Of a DNA stretch of 64,000 nt, positions 1 to 10,820 are shown piece after piece. The notes under the pieces are model-generated. The model did not search any database and was not told where the DNA came from. It saw nothing but the letters and a program-made list of their open reading frames with translations. Position numbers and translations under genes: made by a program. Numbering within the stretch: position 1 is the first letter of the stretch; each line of letters starts with the position of its first letter. This DNA comes from Phoronis australis. Its lineage: Eukaryota > Phoronida > Phoronidae. Location: positions 96,577 to 160,576 of the forward strand of contig NMRA01000568.1 of the NCBI GenBank assembly GCA_002633005.1, written 5' to 3'.

Positions 1-974
1 TTTTTCATGAAAAGTGACATAAATTTGTCCTAACGCTCCTCACAACTATTTATTAAAATAGTTTTAGACCAAATATACATGACCACACTGTCACGATATA
101 TAATTATGAGCCACTGTGATGTAATTCTTGACCAACCGTGATAATCCATAGCGAAATCGGTGGCAACCATACTCTATCAGTGATGGATCAAACTGCACCA
201 TAACTTTCTCGGCAGGTAGTGCCTCTCTGGGGCAGAATTCATTAAAAACGGCAACATTCGCAGTTGGATACGAAAAATGCAGAAAAAACTTATTCAACAA
301 CGAATGTTGAATTTGTTTTTAGCTAATCAGACGAGGTGTGAATTTGTTTCTTGAGCCGAACTTTCAATTCATTATTGCTCGACGACATCATGGCGAATAA
401 AATGACACGCCGTGACAATAAGTCAATTTGTAGAGCCAGCAAGTCAGTAGAGCATGGTCTACAGCCGCTATAAGCGCTTGAAGGAGATTATAGAGGTATA
501 AATTTTACATGATTGCACGTTTTCAAAAAAAAAACAATAAGTTTAAACTCGCAATGTCCACGTAACTTCCGAAGATGTTGGACGAGAATGGGACCAACAA
601 ATGTACAGTCGAATCAATATGGCACGTCTATTTCGAAAATCAACTCTTGCCTTATTTGCTCTCTCTAATAAGATACTCAAGATGGTGAAGGAGGCCATGG
701 CCGCGTTCCGGTCTCCAACGCGCAGTCACCTTCGTGCAAGCCCATCGGATAATACAGTCAAATTCCTGTCGGTATTCCTTTCCTCATTTAGAAAATCAAA
801 TGGGTTGACTTGCCTGAAAGTTATCGCTCAGTCCTGCCACTTTACTACGAACGAACACCATCGCAGAATACGGTAGCTGGAAAAGGACACGAAAATTTTT
901 CTCCTATCTCGAATGCCTAATGTATAAGTCGGGTAGATCTTTCCAGACGAGGTATAAATATGGGTCATATTTTA
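1..974. other. No gene recognised
   Basis: AT-rich sequence with only short open frames that show no recognisable motif or splice context. No repeat copy from elsewhere in the window was seen here. Confidence 0.5.
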
Positions 975-978
975 AACA

Positions 979-1352
979 GGCATGGAACGTGAAAGCTCTT
1001 AAAAATATCTTTAAAAAATTTTTGACAAAAGTTTTATCTCGCAACATCTAGTACAGAGTAGTTCACTTTTCCCTGTGAGGAAATTCACAGAAAAAATAAA
1101 AAAAATCACGACTATGGAACTACTCGCGAAGGAAAAACTCTGTGGTTACCACAGACTTTCTAATTATCCCTCCCACTTATGATAAATGCGCGCGTGCGCT
1201 CACAATCAGTTGCTTGAAGTCACTTGAGCTCAAATGTCACATTTTCCATGAAAAGGAAATGTACTACGTCTATGTCTTACCATACCAAATAAGGAAACGT
1301 GTTTTGCTTTGTGGGAGAAAAATCGATGAAATGGCAAGCAGTTGACATAGGC
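979..1352 (+). repeat. Dispersed repeat family A, copy 1
   Basis: This stretch is recognisably similar to 42254-42715 and 44560-44965, all in the same orientation. Shared landmarks are GGCATGGRACGTGAAAGC at the start, the palindromic CTGTGGTTACCACAG, a GTCAGTTGCTTGAAGTC block and the end GCAAGCAGTTGAC. No long ORF or terminal inverted repeat was seen, so it could be a SINE, a MITE or a UTR remnant of a larger element. Class unknown. Confidence 0.6.
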
Positions 1353-1622
1353 TTGCCCCGCCTCCTCCAATTTCACTCCCCTTCTTCCCGTATTTTTCCA
1401 GTGAATGCTCCGGTTCTCGAATTATTCTCCTTTTCTTATTATACCCGAATTTTCTTAGTATGCGTATACCGTCTCGGATAAAGTTATAACAGAATCGATG
1501 TGACAAATGATTGAAAAGTCACGTGACCTGTTTCCCGCCAGATGTGCGTTTGAAATTGTGCTGAAGATTTCTCAATTAACTCTCTGTATATAAATCTTAC
1601 GTTATCTTATACTTCACCCACG

Positions 1623-2416
1623 ATGAGTGCTGACGAACCAAGAAAGAAGTATGCAAGCAAAGATAGCGCATCCTTAAACAACAGAGCAAAAAAACTTACT
1701 CAAACAACCCTTGACTTCCGTCAGCTTGACCCGCCCCTGTGTGATTCGGACTCAAATGAGGACATTGCAAAGCTCGAAACAGTGCTGACTTCGCCCCAAG
1801 TTATTAAAACACTCCGTGAGCAACTATTCCAGCCTTCCCTGGATGATATAAAAGCCCACTACGAGTCCATCCTTAACCAGAAAGACAAAGAAATGCAGCG
1901 GCTGAATGAGCAGGTCAACAATTTGTCAGCAAATCTAGACAACCTAAAGTAATACTCGCGTCGCAATAATATAGTTATATATGGAGTCGATGAGCCTGTA
2001 AATGAAAAACCTGGAGCCACTGACAACATTGTGATCGACTTGGGACGCAAACTGGGTCTTGGAATTAACCCCCAACAAATCAGCAGATCCCACAGACTCG
2101 GGCCCAAACTACGTAAACATGGAGCTAGAGATTCGCGAAAAGATCGCCCTATCATCTGTAAGTTTGTGTCATATAATACCAGAGCTCTTTCCTTCACAAT
2201 AGAAGTCTACTCCGCAAACTGAAATTACCATCGCCGATCTACATCAATGAAAATCTCACGAAACAACGGTCCCTTCTCTACGCCCGCTGTCGCCGCCTTG
2301 TACAATCTAAAACGTGGACGCATGACGGTAACGTAACAATACAGCTGCATGATAACAGGATAAAGCAGGTTTCCTCAGAAAGTGACCTTCTAGTGTTAGA
2401 AAACTGTGAAGTTTAA
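1623..2416 (+). pseudogene. LINE ORF1 (L1-ORF1p / transposase-22 type), broken
   Basis: The frame opens with an ATG at 1623 and encodes a charged N-terminus and a coiled-coil-like stretch (about residues 70-109). It then meets a TAA at about 1949-1951, directly before YSRRNNIVIYGV. In L1-like ORF1 proteins the RRM starts at this point, and the codon before YSRRNN is normally a Gln, so the stop looks like a CAA-to-TAA change. The RRM continues to about 2190. A frame change near 2197-2205 is needed to reach the C-terminal part (RSLLRKLKLP...), which ends at the TAA at 2414-2416. ORF1 proteins of this type are RNA-binding chaperones of LINE retrotransposition. This copy is dead. Its element is interrupted downstream by the LTR element at 2485, and no ORF2 attributable to it was found. 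Confidence 0.75.
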
Positions 2417-2484
2417 ATTGTATTCTGCTCTCTCGTCCTATTGTAGTTCATATCCAATTACTCACTGGCGACATTCCTCACTTT

Positions 2485-2731
2485 TGTTGTATTACTGCAG
2501 GTTCACTAGCTAGGCCTCTAGAAGTACTCACCAGTTAAAACACAGCTATTCAGGCTTCAGTAAAACCCAATCCAGTTGCCCATCCCTGACATTCTGATTG
2601 CTTGCTGAAAGACTACCAGCAGGGTTCCCGCCAGCAGTTTAAATAAAACAAGCATCCGGGGAACCATAAAACTGACAAATCACAAGACACCACAGGAAGG
2701 TAAAGGACGAATGATGTTGACGATTACAACA
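2485..2731 (-). repeat. 3' LTR (247 bp) of the minus-strand element
   Basis: Direct repeat of 4020-4266 with few differences, with short inverted termini TGTTGTA/TACAACA. The polypurine tract at 2732-2745 lies on its inner side, which makes this the 3' LTR of a minus-strand element. Confidence 0.85.
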
Positions 2732-3369
2732 TTCCCCTCCTCCCTAAAAAAGTGTGGGACCCACCTGGGAATCAACATCATTTGCCAGATACAAAAAATT
2801 CCCAAAAATTTAACCATATCCCCCCTTACCAAAAATAAAGCCACTGCTAAATAGACCTAGAGTGTTAGAATGACAAGGACAGTTCCCCTAGAAGCAGAGA
2901 ATAACGCACACAGGTTAAATATAGAAGTGCCAAAAATAATAAAAAGAGTTCAGAATGCCAGCACATCCCAAACACATGAAGTAACTCATAAAAAGAAAAC
3001 CTATCAGGATTCCAACCCACCCCCCAGGGCGGGAGAGCAGTCACCTAACGGAAAAAGTTCTCGCTAGGGAGACTCCCCGGACTTGTAGTTGCAAAAGGTA
3101 TAGAACACGTGCATTTCTAGTGGAGTTCTCAAAATAAACCCGGCACTAACCATGATACACGCATGCCACCCTTAATTGCTACTAGAATATTATATTTTCA
3201 CGTGCTTCGGGTGGAGGCCGGGCAGACATATTCCAACCCGAAGGGAACGCCTTGGACCCAGACCTAAAATGGATGGGTTCACATAGAAATGTGACTGACC
3301 CTCCACTAAACATAGGCCTCGTGGCAACTGGGACGGACATGGAAGTACAGCACCCAGGTTAACCACGCA

Positions 3370-3805
3370 CTAGGGATACGATAATAAATAGGGGAATTAG
3401 TTGTAGGGAGAAAGTATTAGGTCAATGAAATGGTGTTCAATTCAATGACACAACCAAAACATTGCCTCAGACTAAACTCACCAACTACACGGACGTAATA
3501 AATAAATAAATACCAGGGATGTGATAATAAATACGGTAAGGGACTTAGGTGTAGGGAGAAAGTATTAGGTCAATGAAATGGTGTTCAATTCAATGACATA
3601 ACCAAAACACTGCCTAAGCCTAAATTCACCAACTATACGGACGTAATAAATAAATAAATACCAGGGATATGATAATAAATAAGGGACTTAGTTGTAGGGA
3701 GAAAGTATTAGGTCAATGAAATGGTGTTCAATTCAATGACATAACCAAAACAATGCCTCAGACTAAACTCACCAACTACAAGGACGTAATAAATAAATAA
3801 ATACC
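3370..3805. repeat. ~147-bp tandem repeat, three copies, inside the LTR element
   Basis: Copies share GATAATAAATA, GTAGGGAGAAAGTATTAGG, TCAATGAAATGGTGTTC and the end ACGTAATAAATAAATAAATACC, recurring at about 3490, 3640 and 3781. Copies differ by scattered substitutions. Confidence 0.75.
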
Positions 3806-4019
3806 CCAAAACCCAAAGGATAAAATCCCAGTTAAACCACCAACCCCAACAGACCAAGAGACCACTTGGCCACCGTACCAGCAACCCGCTAGCACGATAC
3901 CACTCCCCTATCCAACCTTCCCCCCCAGACCTACGGAAAATGCCGTGGTCAGGCAAAGGTTTTCAAGAAAAGTGGTTGAATACTCCTAGAAAAACCTAAC
4001 CAGTGCCGACTACGCCAAA

Positions 4020-4266
4020 TGTTGTATTACTGCAGGTTCACTAGCTAGGCCTCTAGAAGTACTCACCAGTTAAAACACAGCTATTCAAGCTTCAGAAAAA
4101 CCCAATCCAGGTGCCCATCCCTGACATCCTGATTGCTTGCTGAAAGACTGCCAGCAGGGTTCCCGCCAGCAGTTTCAATAAAACAAGCATCCGGGGAACC
4201 ATAAAACTGACAAATCACAAGACACCACAGAAAGATAAAGGACGAATTATGTTGACGATTACAACA
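4020..4266 (-). repeat. 5' LTR (247 bp) of the minus-strand element
   Basis: Direct repeat of 2485-2731. The tRNA primer-binding site TGGCGTAGTCGGCACTGG (minus strand, about 4017 down to 4000) begins two bases inside it, so it is the 5' LTR. The outer flank CTTT repeats the bases before 2485. Confidence 0.85.
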
Positions 4267-4270
4267 CTTT

Positions 4271-5790
4271 GTTTGCGTTCACTCACCCAACCCCCCATGT
4301 CTTGAAAGGGTCAGGTAATTGTCCTGTCCACTGATACTTATTCAGTTTTCTCCCTTATGTAATACCAGATCATGCTCAAGTTACCTCTTTATCAGTGGTG
4401 ATGCACTCTATACAGGTCCGTAGCGATCACAACACCTTATACTGACCACAGGCAATGGTAATGCATCGAATTCTTAATCTGCATCTAAATCATTCACGTT
4501 TGGAGCATGGGTTTTGGTGCTTATTGCCTCTTACTGTTTCCCAGTTGCACCCTTACCAAAAATTTGATATAGTATCTTTGCAACTGCCTACAGTATGTAT
4601 TAATGTGGTATTTTTGGTTGTCGTTAAAACATGTTTCCCACATTTTTATTGAATGTGTGACGGAATTGTACATTGCATGATATTCACATAAGACAATGAT
4701 TCTTATATATGAGCTCAGGCCTTAGTGGCTGACACTTATATAATTATTATTTTTTCTGACTGTTGTGTTTCTCAGAACGTTGATTTTGTGGGCAACTCCA
4801 TACCAAATTGTCTGTCAGGATAAATTTACACGTCACTGATTTTGTGTGGCATTTCTGTTCGGTCATGTTATTGACACCTCTCACTCACTATAATATTGAT
4901 TTTAATTTCTAGGCACTTGCTCTGTTCTCTGTCAGTCAGGTGCAGAATCTACAACTACATGTGATTTTTGTTGTGGGTTTCAGAATGATTCCCCATATCA
5001 TTAATTAGTTATTACTGTTTTAGCTTGCCCGTGAAAAAACCACGCTGAGCACTGTCACCATAATTTAGTTTATAACTTAGTAATGAGTTTCAAGTTGAAA
5101 TAATCCCTGTGAAAACTGGTTTTCAATCTGTGAGAAAGTTTACTTCAATTCAGAAGACACCACCGAACACATGAGCTGATCAGTCATTACTGGGTGGCCT
5201 ATAGTTGTAAGAACTCATAGCCTTTTATCAATTCTAAAACGTGTTACAGCTAAGTTATCCAGTAGTGAGAGATCTTCAATACATCTTTTTGTTTTGTTTT
5301 CTTTAGCGAATTTTAATGTTCGAACTCTTATTTTTCACCTTCATTTGTCCGTTAATGTTTGGTCATATTTCCTCTGTACATATATTTAGGTCAATCATTA
5401 TCTATGTGTTTTGTATTCACTTGCAACAGAACTAACTGGTTTCCCAAGATTGAATTTATATGTTGTGCTTTTCAACTAAGTTGCTATTTATGTACCTGCA
5501 AGCGAGCCTATGATATAATTTTGCTTTTTAAAAATGACTCCCCTAATTGTCCAGACTACCTTATTCATTTAACAACCCTTGAATTTTCAACAAGCATTGG
5601 TGTATTAATTGTTAAATACGGCTATCCTTTGAGTGCCTCGAGTAGTGTGAGTTTCTCTGGTCTTACAATGTTTTACCCCTCATGGTCACAGTTCAATTCT
5701 TCTCACCGGCATCGAATTAGATATCACGCTATGCGGGTTCAGCTTACTGATGTGTCTTACTATTGTTTACATAACACCTGTATGGATTAC
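4271..5790. other. No gene recognised
   Basis: AT-rich, T-biased sequence. The open frame at 5359-5892 has a hydrophobic, low-information translation and no recognised domain. The stretch may be the continuation of the LINE interrupted by the LTR element, but no endonuclease or RT motif is visible. Confidence 0.4.
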
Positions 5791-5845
5791 GGAATNCCCT
5801 GCCCCCCCCCCCCAACTCAAAATCCTGGATCTGCCCCTGGTGTAA
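5790..5845 (-). repeat. Poly-C tract with a conserved SINE/LINE-like tail motif
   Basis: A single N and a C-run are followed by AACTCAAAATCCTGGATCTG. Read on the minus strand this gives GATCCAGGATTTTGAGTT plus a G-run, translating to GQIQDFELGGGG. This string is familiar from interspersed repeats of several marine invertebrates, so it is treated as repeat, not gene. Confidence 0.4.
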
Positions 5846-5900
5846 TGGCACATGTGGTTGTGTTTCTTTGGCTTTCCATTGGCATCTTTTGAACTTGTAG

Positions 5901-6044
5901 GCACCACAGCGACTCACTCTGAACCTTCTGGCAAGGTAGTACAACCTGGTCAACTTCAGCATTCTGCCAGGGTATTACCAGCTGGACCACAACCTTCTAA
6001 TAGTGTTGCACCACCCGCAGAGCAGAATGCTGGACAAATCCCAG
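5901..6044 (+). CDS. Candidate isolated exon (unknown protein)
   Basis: A 144-bp open stretch lies between a plausible acceptor (TTGAACTTGTAG) and a donor (CCCAG|GTAATG). Its translation is rich in Pro, Gln, Ser and Ala with no recognised domain, like a disordered region of a larger protein or a gag-like polypeptide. Its length is a multiple of three. No partner exon was found on either side, so it may equally be chance. Confidence 0.2.
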
Positions 6045-6110
6045 GTAATGGTAATTTCTCATCTGCTACGCCATTTGCCCCGGGGTCTGAGCTCAATTGA
6101 CCCTCCGTAT

Positions 6111-7140
6111 GTAGAGGTAACCTTGCTGTGGATGGCTAGTAGCAATGAAAGTCATGCAATTTAAGCTGTTTGTGGAAGATGTGTCTGTGCAAGACATGTT
6201 TAATGCATACTTAAATTATCAACAATGATGTTTAGGTGGTTTCAATCCATCTATGTTTGCCAAAGTTACGATTTGACTGTGTACCTTTGTTTAAAGCCCG
6301 TGTGATTTTCCTTGGAAAGGAGGCTCTAAGTCTGGTTTTGCAGCTACGTAAACAAACGTGCACTGAGAATTTTTGCCAACTATCGCATTAGTACCACTTG
6401 GACATTTTAATGTTTAAACTTTTGACATGGTGCAACTGACATGGTGCAAGATGATTGGTGTCAAATGACGTTCACACAGCCACATACATTATGCAATTCT
6501 GAAACATTGGCAAGGCAAACTTAGAAAGGAAGGTGGAGTGCATATCCGCAAAGTTGCAAAGGGCCACCCTAAAGTACAAACAATCTTAGCAAATTTATTC
6601 TGGTGGAATGAATGTTCGAAACTGACACTGTTGCATAGTATTAAAATCATCATTATTACCTATCGGTGGCTTGGTTAAGTTTGAGAGCCTAACTTTCAGG
6701 CCCATCTTGGGCTCTTCATCGGGGCACTGGCAGGGATCTCTATGTCACGTGGTCTCTTGTGGGCGGTGCCTGGCTGTCAATTTAGAGGAGGCGCTGGTAA
6801 ATGAAAGGTAATTCGTAAATCTGAGAATCAGTCGAAATCATGAGTAATAAACCAGAGTGGTTGCCACTTACCAGTGCCTCCCTTCAAACGTGCATGGGTG
6901 TGAAATTGCAAATCGTCCCCTGAACACAGACTTTTTGCTCAGGAATTTCAAGCATCATGAGTAAGTCATCTGGCTATCACAGCGAAATTGCGTTATGTCC
7001 AGGAGAATTTTCATTGCCTGTGCCCTCACAGTGGTTTTCTTATGGACTTATTGTCAAGTTTTGTCTGTCTTACTGATTTAGCTATTGATATAGTAATTTG
7101 TTTTTGATTTCTTGATTCTTTGACTTAAAGATGTATTTGG
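6111..7140. other. No gene recognised
   Basis: No coding signal was found apart from the hairpin motif at 6678-6725 listed separately. The right edge probably includes the degraded 5' end of the CR1-like LINE. Confidence 0.4.
6678..6725 (-). ncRNA. Hammerhead-ribozyme-like hairpin (degenerate)
   Basis: On the minus strand the order is CCGATGA, a hairpin AGAGCCC-AAGA-TGGGCCT, then GAAA, then GTTA...TAAC, which could pair as a further stem. The hammerhead core is CUGANGA - stem II - GAAA - stem III, so this differs in the first block (CC for CU). Hammerhead motifs are known in Penelope-like retroelements and in retrozymes. No Penelope RT was found nearby and stem I is not convincing, so this may be a decayed copy or a coincidence. 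Confidence 0.25.
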
Positions 7141-7182
7141 ATGCTTCTAACTATGCTAATGTATAGCAGGAACTAAACGACA

Positions 7183-8160
7183 ATGCTATTTGAACGTCAT
7201 CAATGCTCACCTTCTCAATCTCCAACTGAAAGAAAACTCTACTTCAAAGCCCTAGCGGATCAGTTAGCGGAACTTAACCGCAATAGCGTTAGTATAATCA
7301 TAAATGGTGATTTCAATGCCCGAAACTCTACATGGTACAATGATGGTCATGACAATACGGCCGGACTACAATTGTTTGATATTTTATTGTCTAATGACTG
7401 CATACAACTAATTAATGAGCCAACCCGTATCACCGACGTTTCTCATTCATGTATTGACCTGTGTATAACAAACAATTTGAGTGTCATTGACTCATGTTCT
7501 GTACTACCTCCTGTTGGCAATTCTGATCACCACACTATCGAAACCACTCTAACACTTAAAAAACCGGTTAAAGAGCAACACACCACTCGAACCAACTGGA
7601 AATATGATCAGGTCGACACCGATAAACTGCGTCAGGATATCACCAACACTGACTGGGATTCCATATTGAACACTGGCGACATTGTTGACACTGTTTCACT
7701 CTTCACTAGTACTCTCTATGAAATCTTAAAAAACAACATCCCATCAACTGAAAAGATAATTAAACACAACAGCAAACCGTGGTTCAACAGTAATGTTAAA
7801 CGGGCAATCCGCACAAGAAACAGACTTTACAAGCTCTTTCAGAAGATCTAACAACACTATAATCTACAACAGATACAAGGAGCAGTCACGTCTGGTTGAA
7901 ACTTTAGTAAATCAAGCCAAAGCTGATCACCGACACAAGCTTTTTCAACAAATTAACAGCGCAAGCAAGAATTCCAAAGAATACTGGAACATCATCAATA
8001 AAATACGCGGCAGTCAACAGCAATCCTCCTATCCTGTCATCAACTATAATGGTAACCTAGCCTCACGTAGTAGTGACAAGTAGGATTTGTTTCTCAAATT
8101 TTTCACGAACAAAAGCCACATTACACCAACTGAAGTAAGTAACTTTCCCTTTCTTCGTGA
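7183..8160 (+). pseudogene. CR1-like LINE ORF2, endonuclease part, frameshifted
   Basis: The C-terminal half of an APE-type endonuclease is clear: GDFNARNSTW (about residues 43-52), a LINEPTR...HSCIDLCITNN block, and SDHHTI with the catalytic Asp/His pair. It is followed by the linker WFNSNVKRAIRTRNRLYKLF. A frameshift near 7850 moves the frame to the one holding SKNSKEYWNIINKIRG, which then hits a TAG at 8081 before residual coding (DLFLKFFTNKSH) up to the N at 8161. The N-terminal half of the endonuclease is missing. RT coding resumes at about 8911. Same family as 10821-11507. Confidence 0.85.
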
Positions 8161-8177
8161 NGCTTACATAGCCGCTA

Positions 8178-8297
8178 GTGGGCGGGGCATACAGGTGGGT
8201 GGAGCAAATCAATATTAGTGGGCGGGGCATACAGGTGGGTGGAGCAAATCAATATTAGTGGGCGGGGCATACAGGTGGGTGGAGCAAATCAATATTA
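8178..8297 (+). repeat. 40-bp tandem repeat, three identical copies
   Basis: The unit GTGGGCGGGGCATACAGGTG plus 20 further bases is repeated at 8178, 8218 and 8258 without differences. It sits just right of the N at 8161, inside the interruption of the CR1-like LINE. Confidence 0.9.
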
Positions 8298-8900
8298 CGC
8301 TCCTCTGTATTGAGTGTTAGATAATGTATTAGTCATGTTTTGGGCAATAAGACAACAAGATTTGCCTGTTGTTGTCTCATTCTCAGTCAACCATTTGCCA
8401 GTCAAGATGTAATAATGTGTGGTTAGATATTTACAAGTTTGTTTTGCAAAGTTAAACTCCTAACATATAATTCTGTGTTTTGTGCTAAATGAGCCAGTGC
8501 TTTGTCTACCCCATTTTGCTATTAAGGACTTCAAGTTTCGTGGTAAATGCTCCAATCGTAAGGTTAAATCTGTGGGGCTAGCATTTTTGACTTGCCTAAA
8601 CACAACAATTTATGCTGGCTTTATATGTCTGAAGCTATAACTAACAGCTTTAGTGTAACCCTAAATCAGAGTCATGCTGCCAAGTAATTGTCTGGAGTGT
8701 CTAGTCCAAAATTTGATGAATGAAACATTTAGCTTGATGCCAGTGAATGATGAAATGAAGTAGAACCATTCTGTTCTTTAGCATATTTACATATTATTGC
8801 TTAAAGTTTTATATGACCCTAAAATTCAGTTATGACTAAGTTCGGAACAACATATCTCAGAAATGGCTGGTTGGATCTCTGTGAAACTTTCAAATACTAT
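8298..8900. other. Unexplained insert within the LINE
   Basis: Non-coding sequence between the endonuclease part and the RT part of the CR1-like LINE. The RT fingers region expected here is absent. No terminal repeats of an inserted element were seen, so it is either a decayed insertion or an assembly join at the N at 8161. Confidence 0.5.
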
Positions 8901-9575
8901 GCTTTATGTACCGTTCACGACCTTCTACTTCACAAACTTTGATCCTATGGCATTACTGGTAATCTTTTAGACATGATCACCTCATATCTCTCCGAAAGGA
9001 CATACAGTGTTCGTGTCGATGGCGTACTTTCAATTTTATCCCATCCTGGATTTGTAAACGCAGGTGTACCGCAGGGTAGCGTATTGGGCCCTCTTCTCTT
9101 CTTGGTTTATATTAATGACCTTCCTGATAACCTATCATGTAACACATACCTTTATGCAGATGACACGGCGCTTTTTAACCCCTTCGCAGGGAGCAGCCCT
9201 GAATGTTCTTTGCAGCTTCAACACGACTTAAATAAACTAAGCTATTGGTCACAAGAATGGAGAATGAATTTTAAACCAGAAAAAAGCGTTGACCTTACCT
9301 TCTCCAAATCTATTAATGCTCTCTTCCTTGTTGACCCGTCTTATGACCTTAAACTTAATGATGAAATCATTCCTAGAAAACGGTCGCACAGACATCTGGG
9401 TATACTGTTAGATGAAAAACTCTCATTCACCCCTCACGTTCGGGAGCTCGTACAAAAAACTCAGGAACTAATTAACCCACTTAAGCTTGTCTCTCGTCAT
9501 CTGAATTCTACACATTTAGAAGTTGTGTTCAAGTCCTTTGTACTTCCACACATTGATTATTGTGATATTATATAT

Positions 9576-9923
9576 CAGTCTGCCAATACGGGTGCACTCC
9601 AACATTTGGAGAAGTTACAATATCAAGCCGCCTTACTCATAACTGGAGCTTACAGGGGATCCAATAGTGTTGAGGTTTTGAATAATCTCAAGTGGCCCAA
9701 ACTGTCTACTCGACGCAATCTTCACATGACCACATTTACGTTCAAGGTACAGTCTGCCAATACGGGTGCACTCCAACATTTGGAGAAGTTACAATATCAA
9801 GCCGCCTTACTCATAACCGGAGCTTTCAGGGGATCCAATAGTGTTAAGGTTTTGAATAGTCTCAAGTGGCCCAAACTGTCTACTCGACGCAATCTTCACA
9901 TGACCACATTTACTTTCAAGGTA
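9576..9923 (+). repeat. 174-bp in-frame tandem duplication in the RT gene
   Basis: Copies 9576-9749 and 9750-9923 begin CAGTCTGCCAATACGGGTGC and differ at a handful of positions (for example ITGAY/ITGAF and SVEV/SVKV). The 174-bp period is 58 codons, so the frame is kept. Confidence 0.95.
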
Positions 9924-10367
9924 ATAAACAATGTCAACAACGTGTCTGTCAAAAAAATATTTGATCTACATACTAGACAAGGCCATCGTAGTGATTTAAG
10001 ATCCTCCACCCCATATGCAATTCCTCCGTCGTTCAGTCAGGCATTCAGAAGGTCTACAGTCATGATGTGCATCAACAACTGAAATTCTCTCCCAGTCTCT
10101 GTTAAGGAAAGCAACTCTTTTACGAGTATAAAAAATAATTTTAGAACTGTTTTTCATAATTTTGATAACTCAACACCCTTGACTCAATTCTCCCTTCCCC
10201 GCGATAACGAAATAGCATTGTACAGATCAAGATGTGTCCTTTTCCTCAACTCTGACAAGTTCAGGCACAACTTTAGTAATGTCTCTCCAAACTGTAAATG
10301 TGGTGACCATCAATCTTATCCTCATATTTTCTTCAAATGTCCCCTCATCGAATCCCTGAGAGACTCA

Positions 10368-10593
10368 CTCTTTCGTGCACTCAATGGTAACCAATCAATT
10401 GTGAACGCTCTCAATTCTTGTAATAATATCCCTACTAGAGTTACATTATTACTGAATGGTAGTCCTAACCTTGACTTTGACTCTTTCGTGCACTCAATGG
10501 AAACCAATCAATTGTTAACGCTCTCAATTCTTGTAATAATATCCCTACTAGAGTTATATTATTATTGAATGGTATTCCTAACCTTGACTTCAT
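10368..10593 (+). repeat. 113-bp tandem duplication at the end of the LINE ORF2
   Basis: CTCTTTCGTGCACTCAATGG begins at 10368 and again at 10481, and the copies continue in parallel with a few substitutions. A 113-bp period is not a multiple of three, so the second copy is read in another frame. Confidence 0.9.
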
Positions 10594-10820
10594 TACTGTT
10601 AGTCTATTCAAACACTATACTTCTTTTCTCTTGTTAGATAAGCTTGTTAACTATGAACTGTATAAACTTATCAGTATTTAACTACAGACAAAATAATTAT
10701 AATTGTTCGGGTGTCTGGAAAACAAAAATATCCCACTGCTTTTCGTCTATTACGCTCGACCTCACTCTTCTACTGCGAAAACGACCCCGAACTGAGCACT
10801 TACGTAATGTTTACTGCACA

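Larger units (their letters stand above)
2485..4266 (-). mobile_element. Non-autonomous LTR retrotransposon (TRIM-like), minus strand
   Basis: Two 247-bp direct repeats (2485-2731 and 4020-4266) start TGTTGTA and end TACAACA, and are flanked by a 4-bp target duplication CTTT (2481-2484, 4267-4270). Orientation comes from priming sites read on the minus strand. A primer-binding site starting TGG (TGGCGTAGTCGGCACTGG) lies next to the LTR at 4020. A polypurine tract AGGGAGGAGGGGAA lies directly before the LTR at 2731. The 1.29 kb interior has no gag, protease, RT or integrase. It holds a roughly threefold tandem repeat of about 147 bp (3370-3805). It must have been mobilised in trans. It sits just behind the broken LINE ORF1. 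Confidence 0.85.
8911..10680 (+). pseudogene. CR1-like LINE reverse transcriptase, 3' part
   Basis: The coding trace starts with HDLLLHKL, a stop, then SYGITGNLLDMITSYLSERTY. It continues with the RT palm motifs AGVPQGSVLGP and YADDTALF (catalytic Asp pair) and the conserved HLGILLDEKLSFTPH. The main open stretch is 8973-10082 (369 codons) and contains an in-frame 58-codon tandem duplication (9576-9923). A TGA at 10080-10082 replaces the Trp expected before NSLPVS; coding continues to about 10480, where a 113-bp duplication shifts frame, and the trace ends at about 10680. Both RT fingers and an intact frame are missing, so it is inactive. RT of this type copies the LINE RNA at the nicked target. 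Confidence 0.9.
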
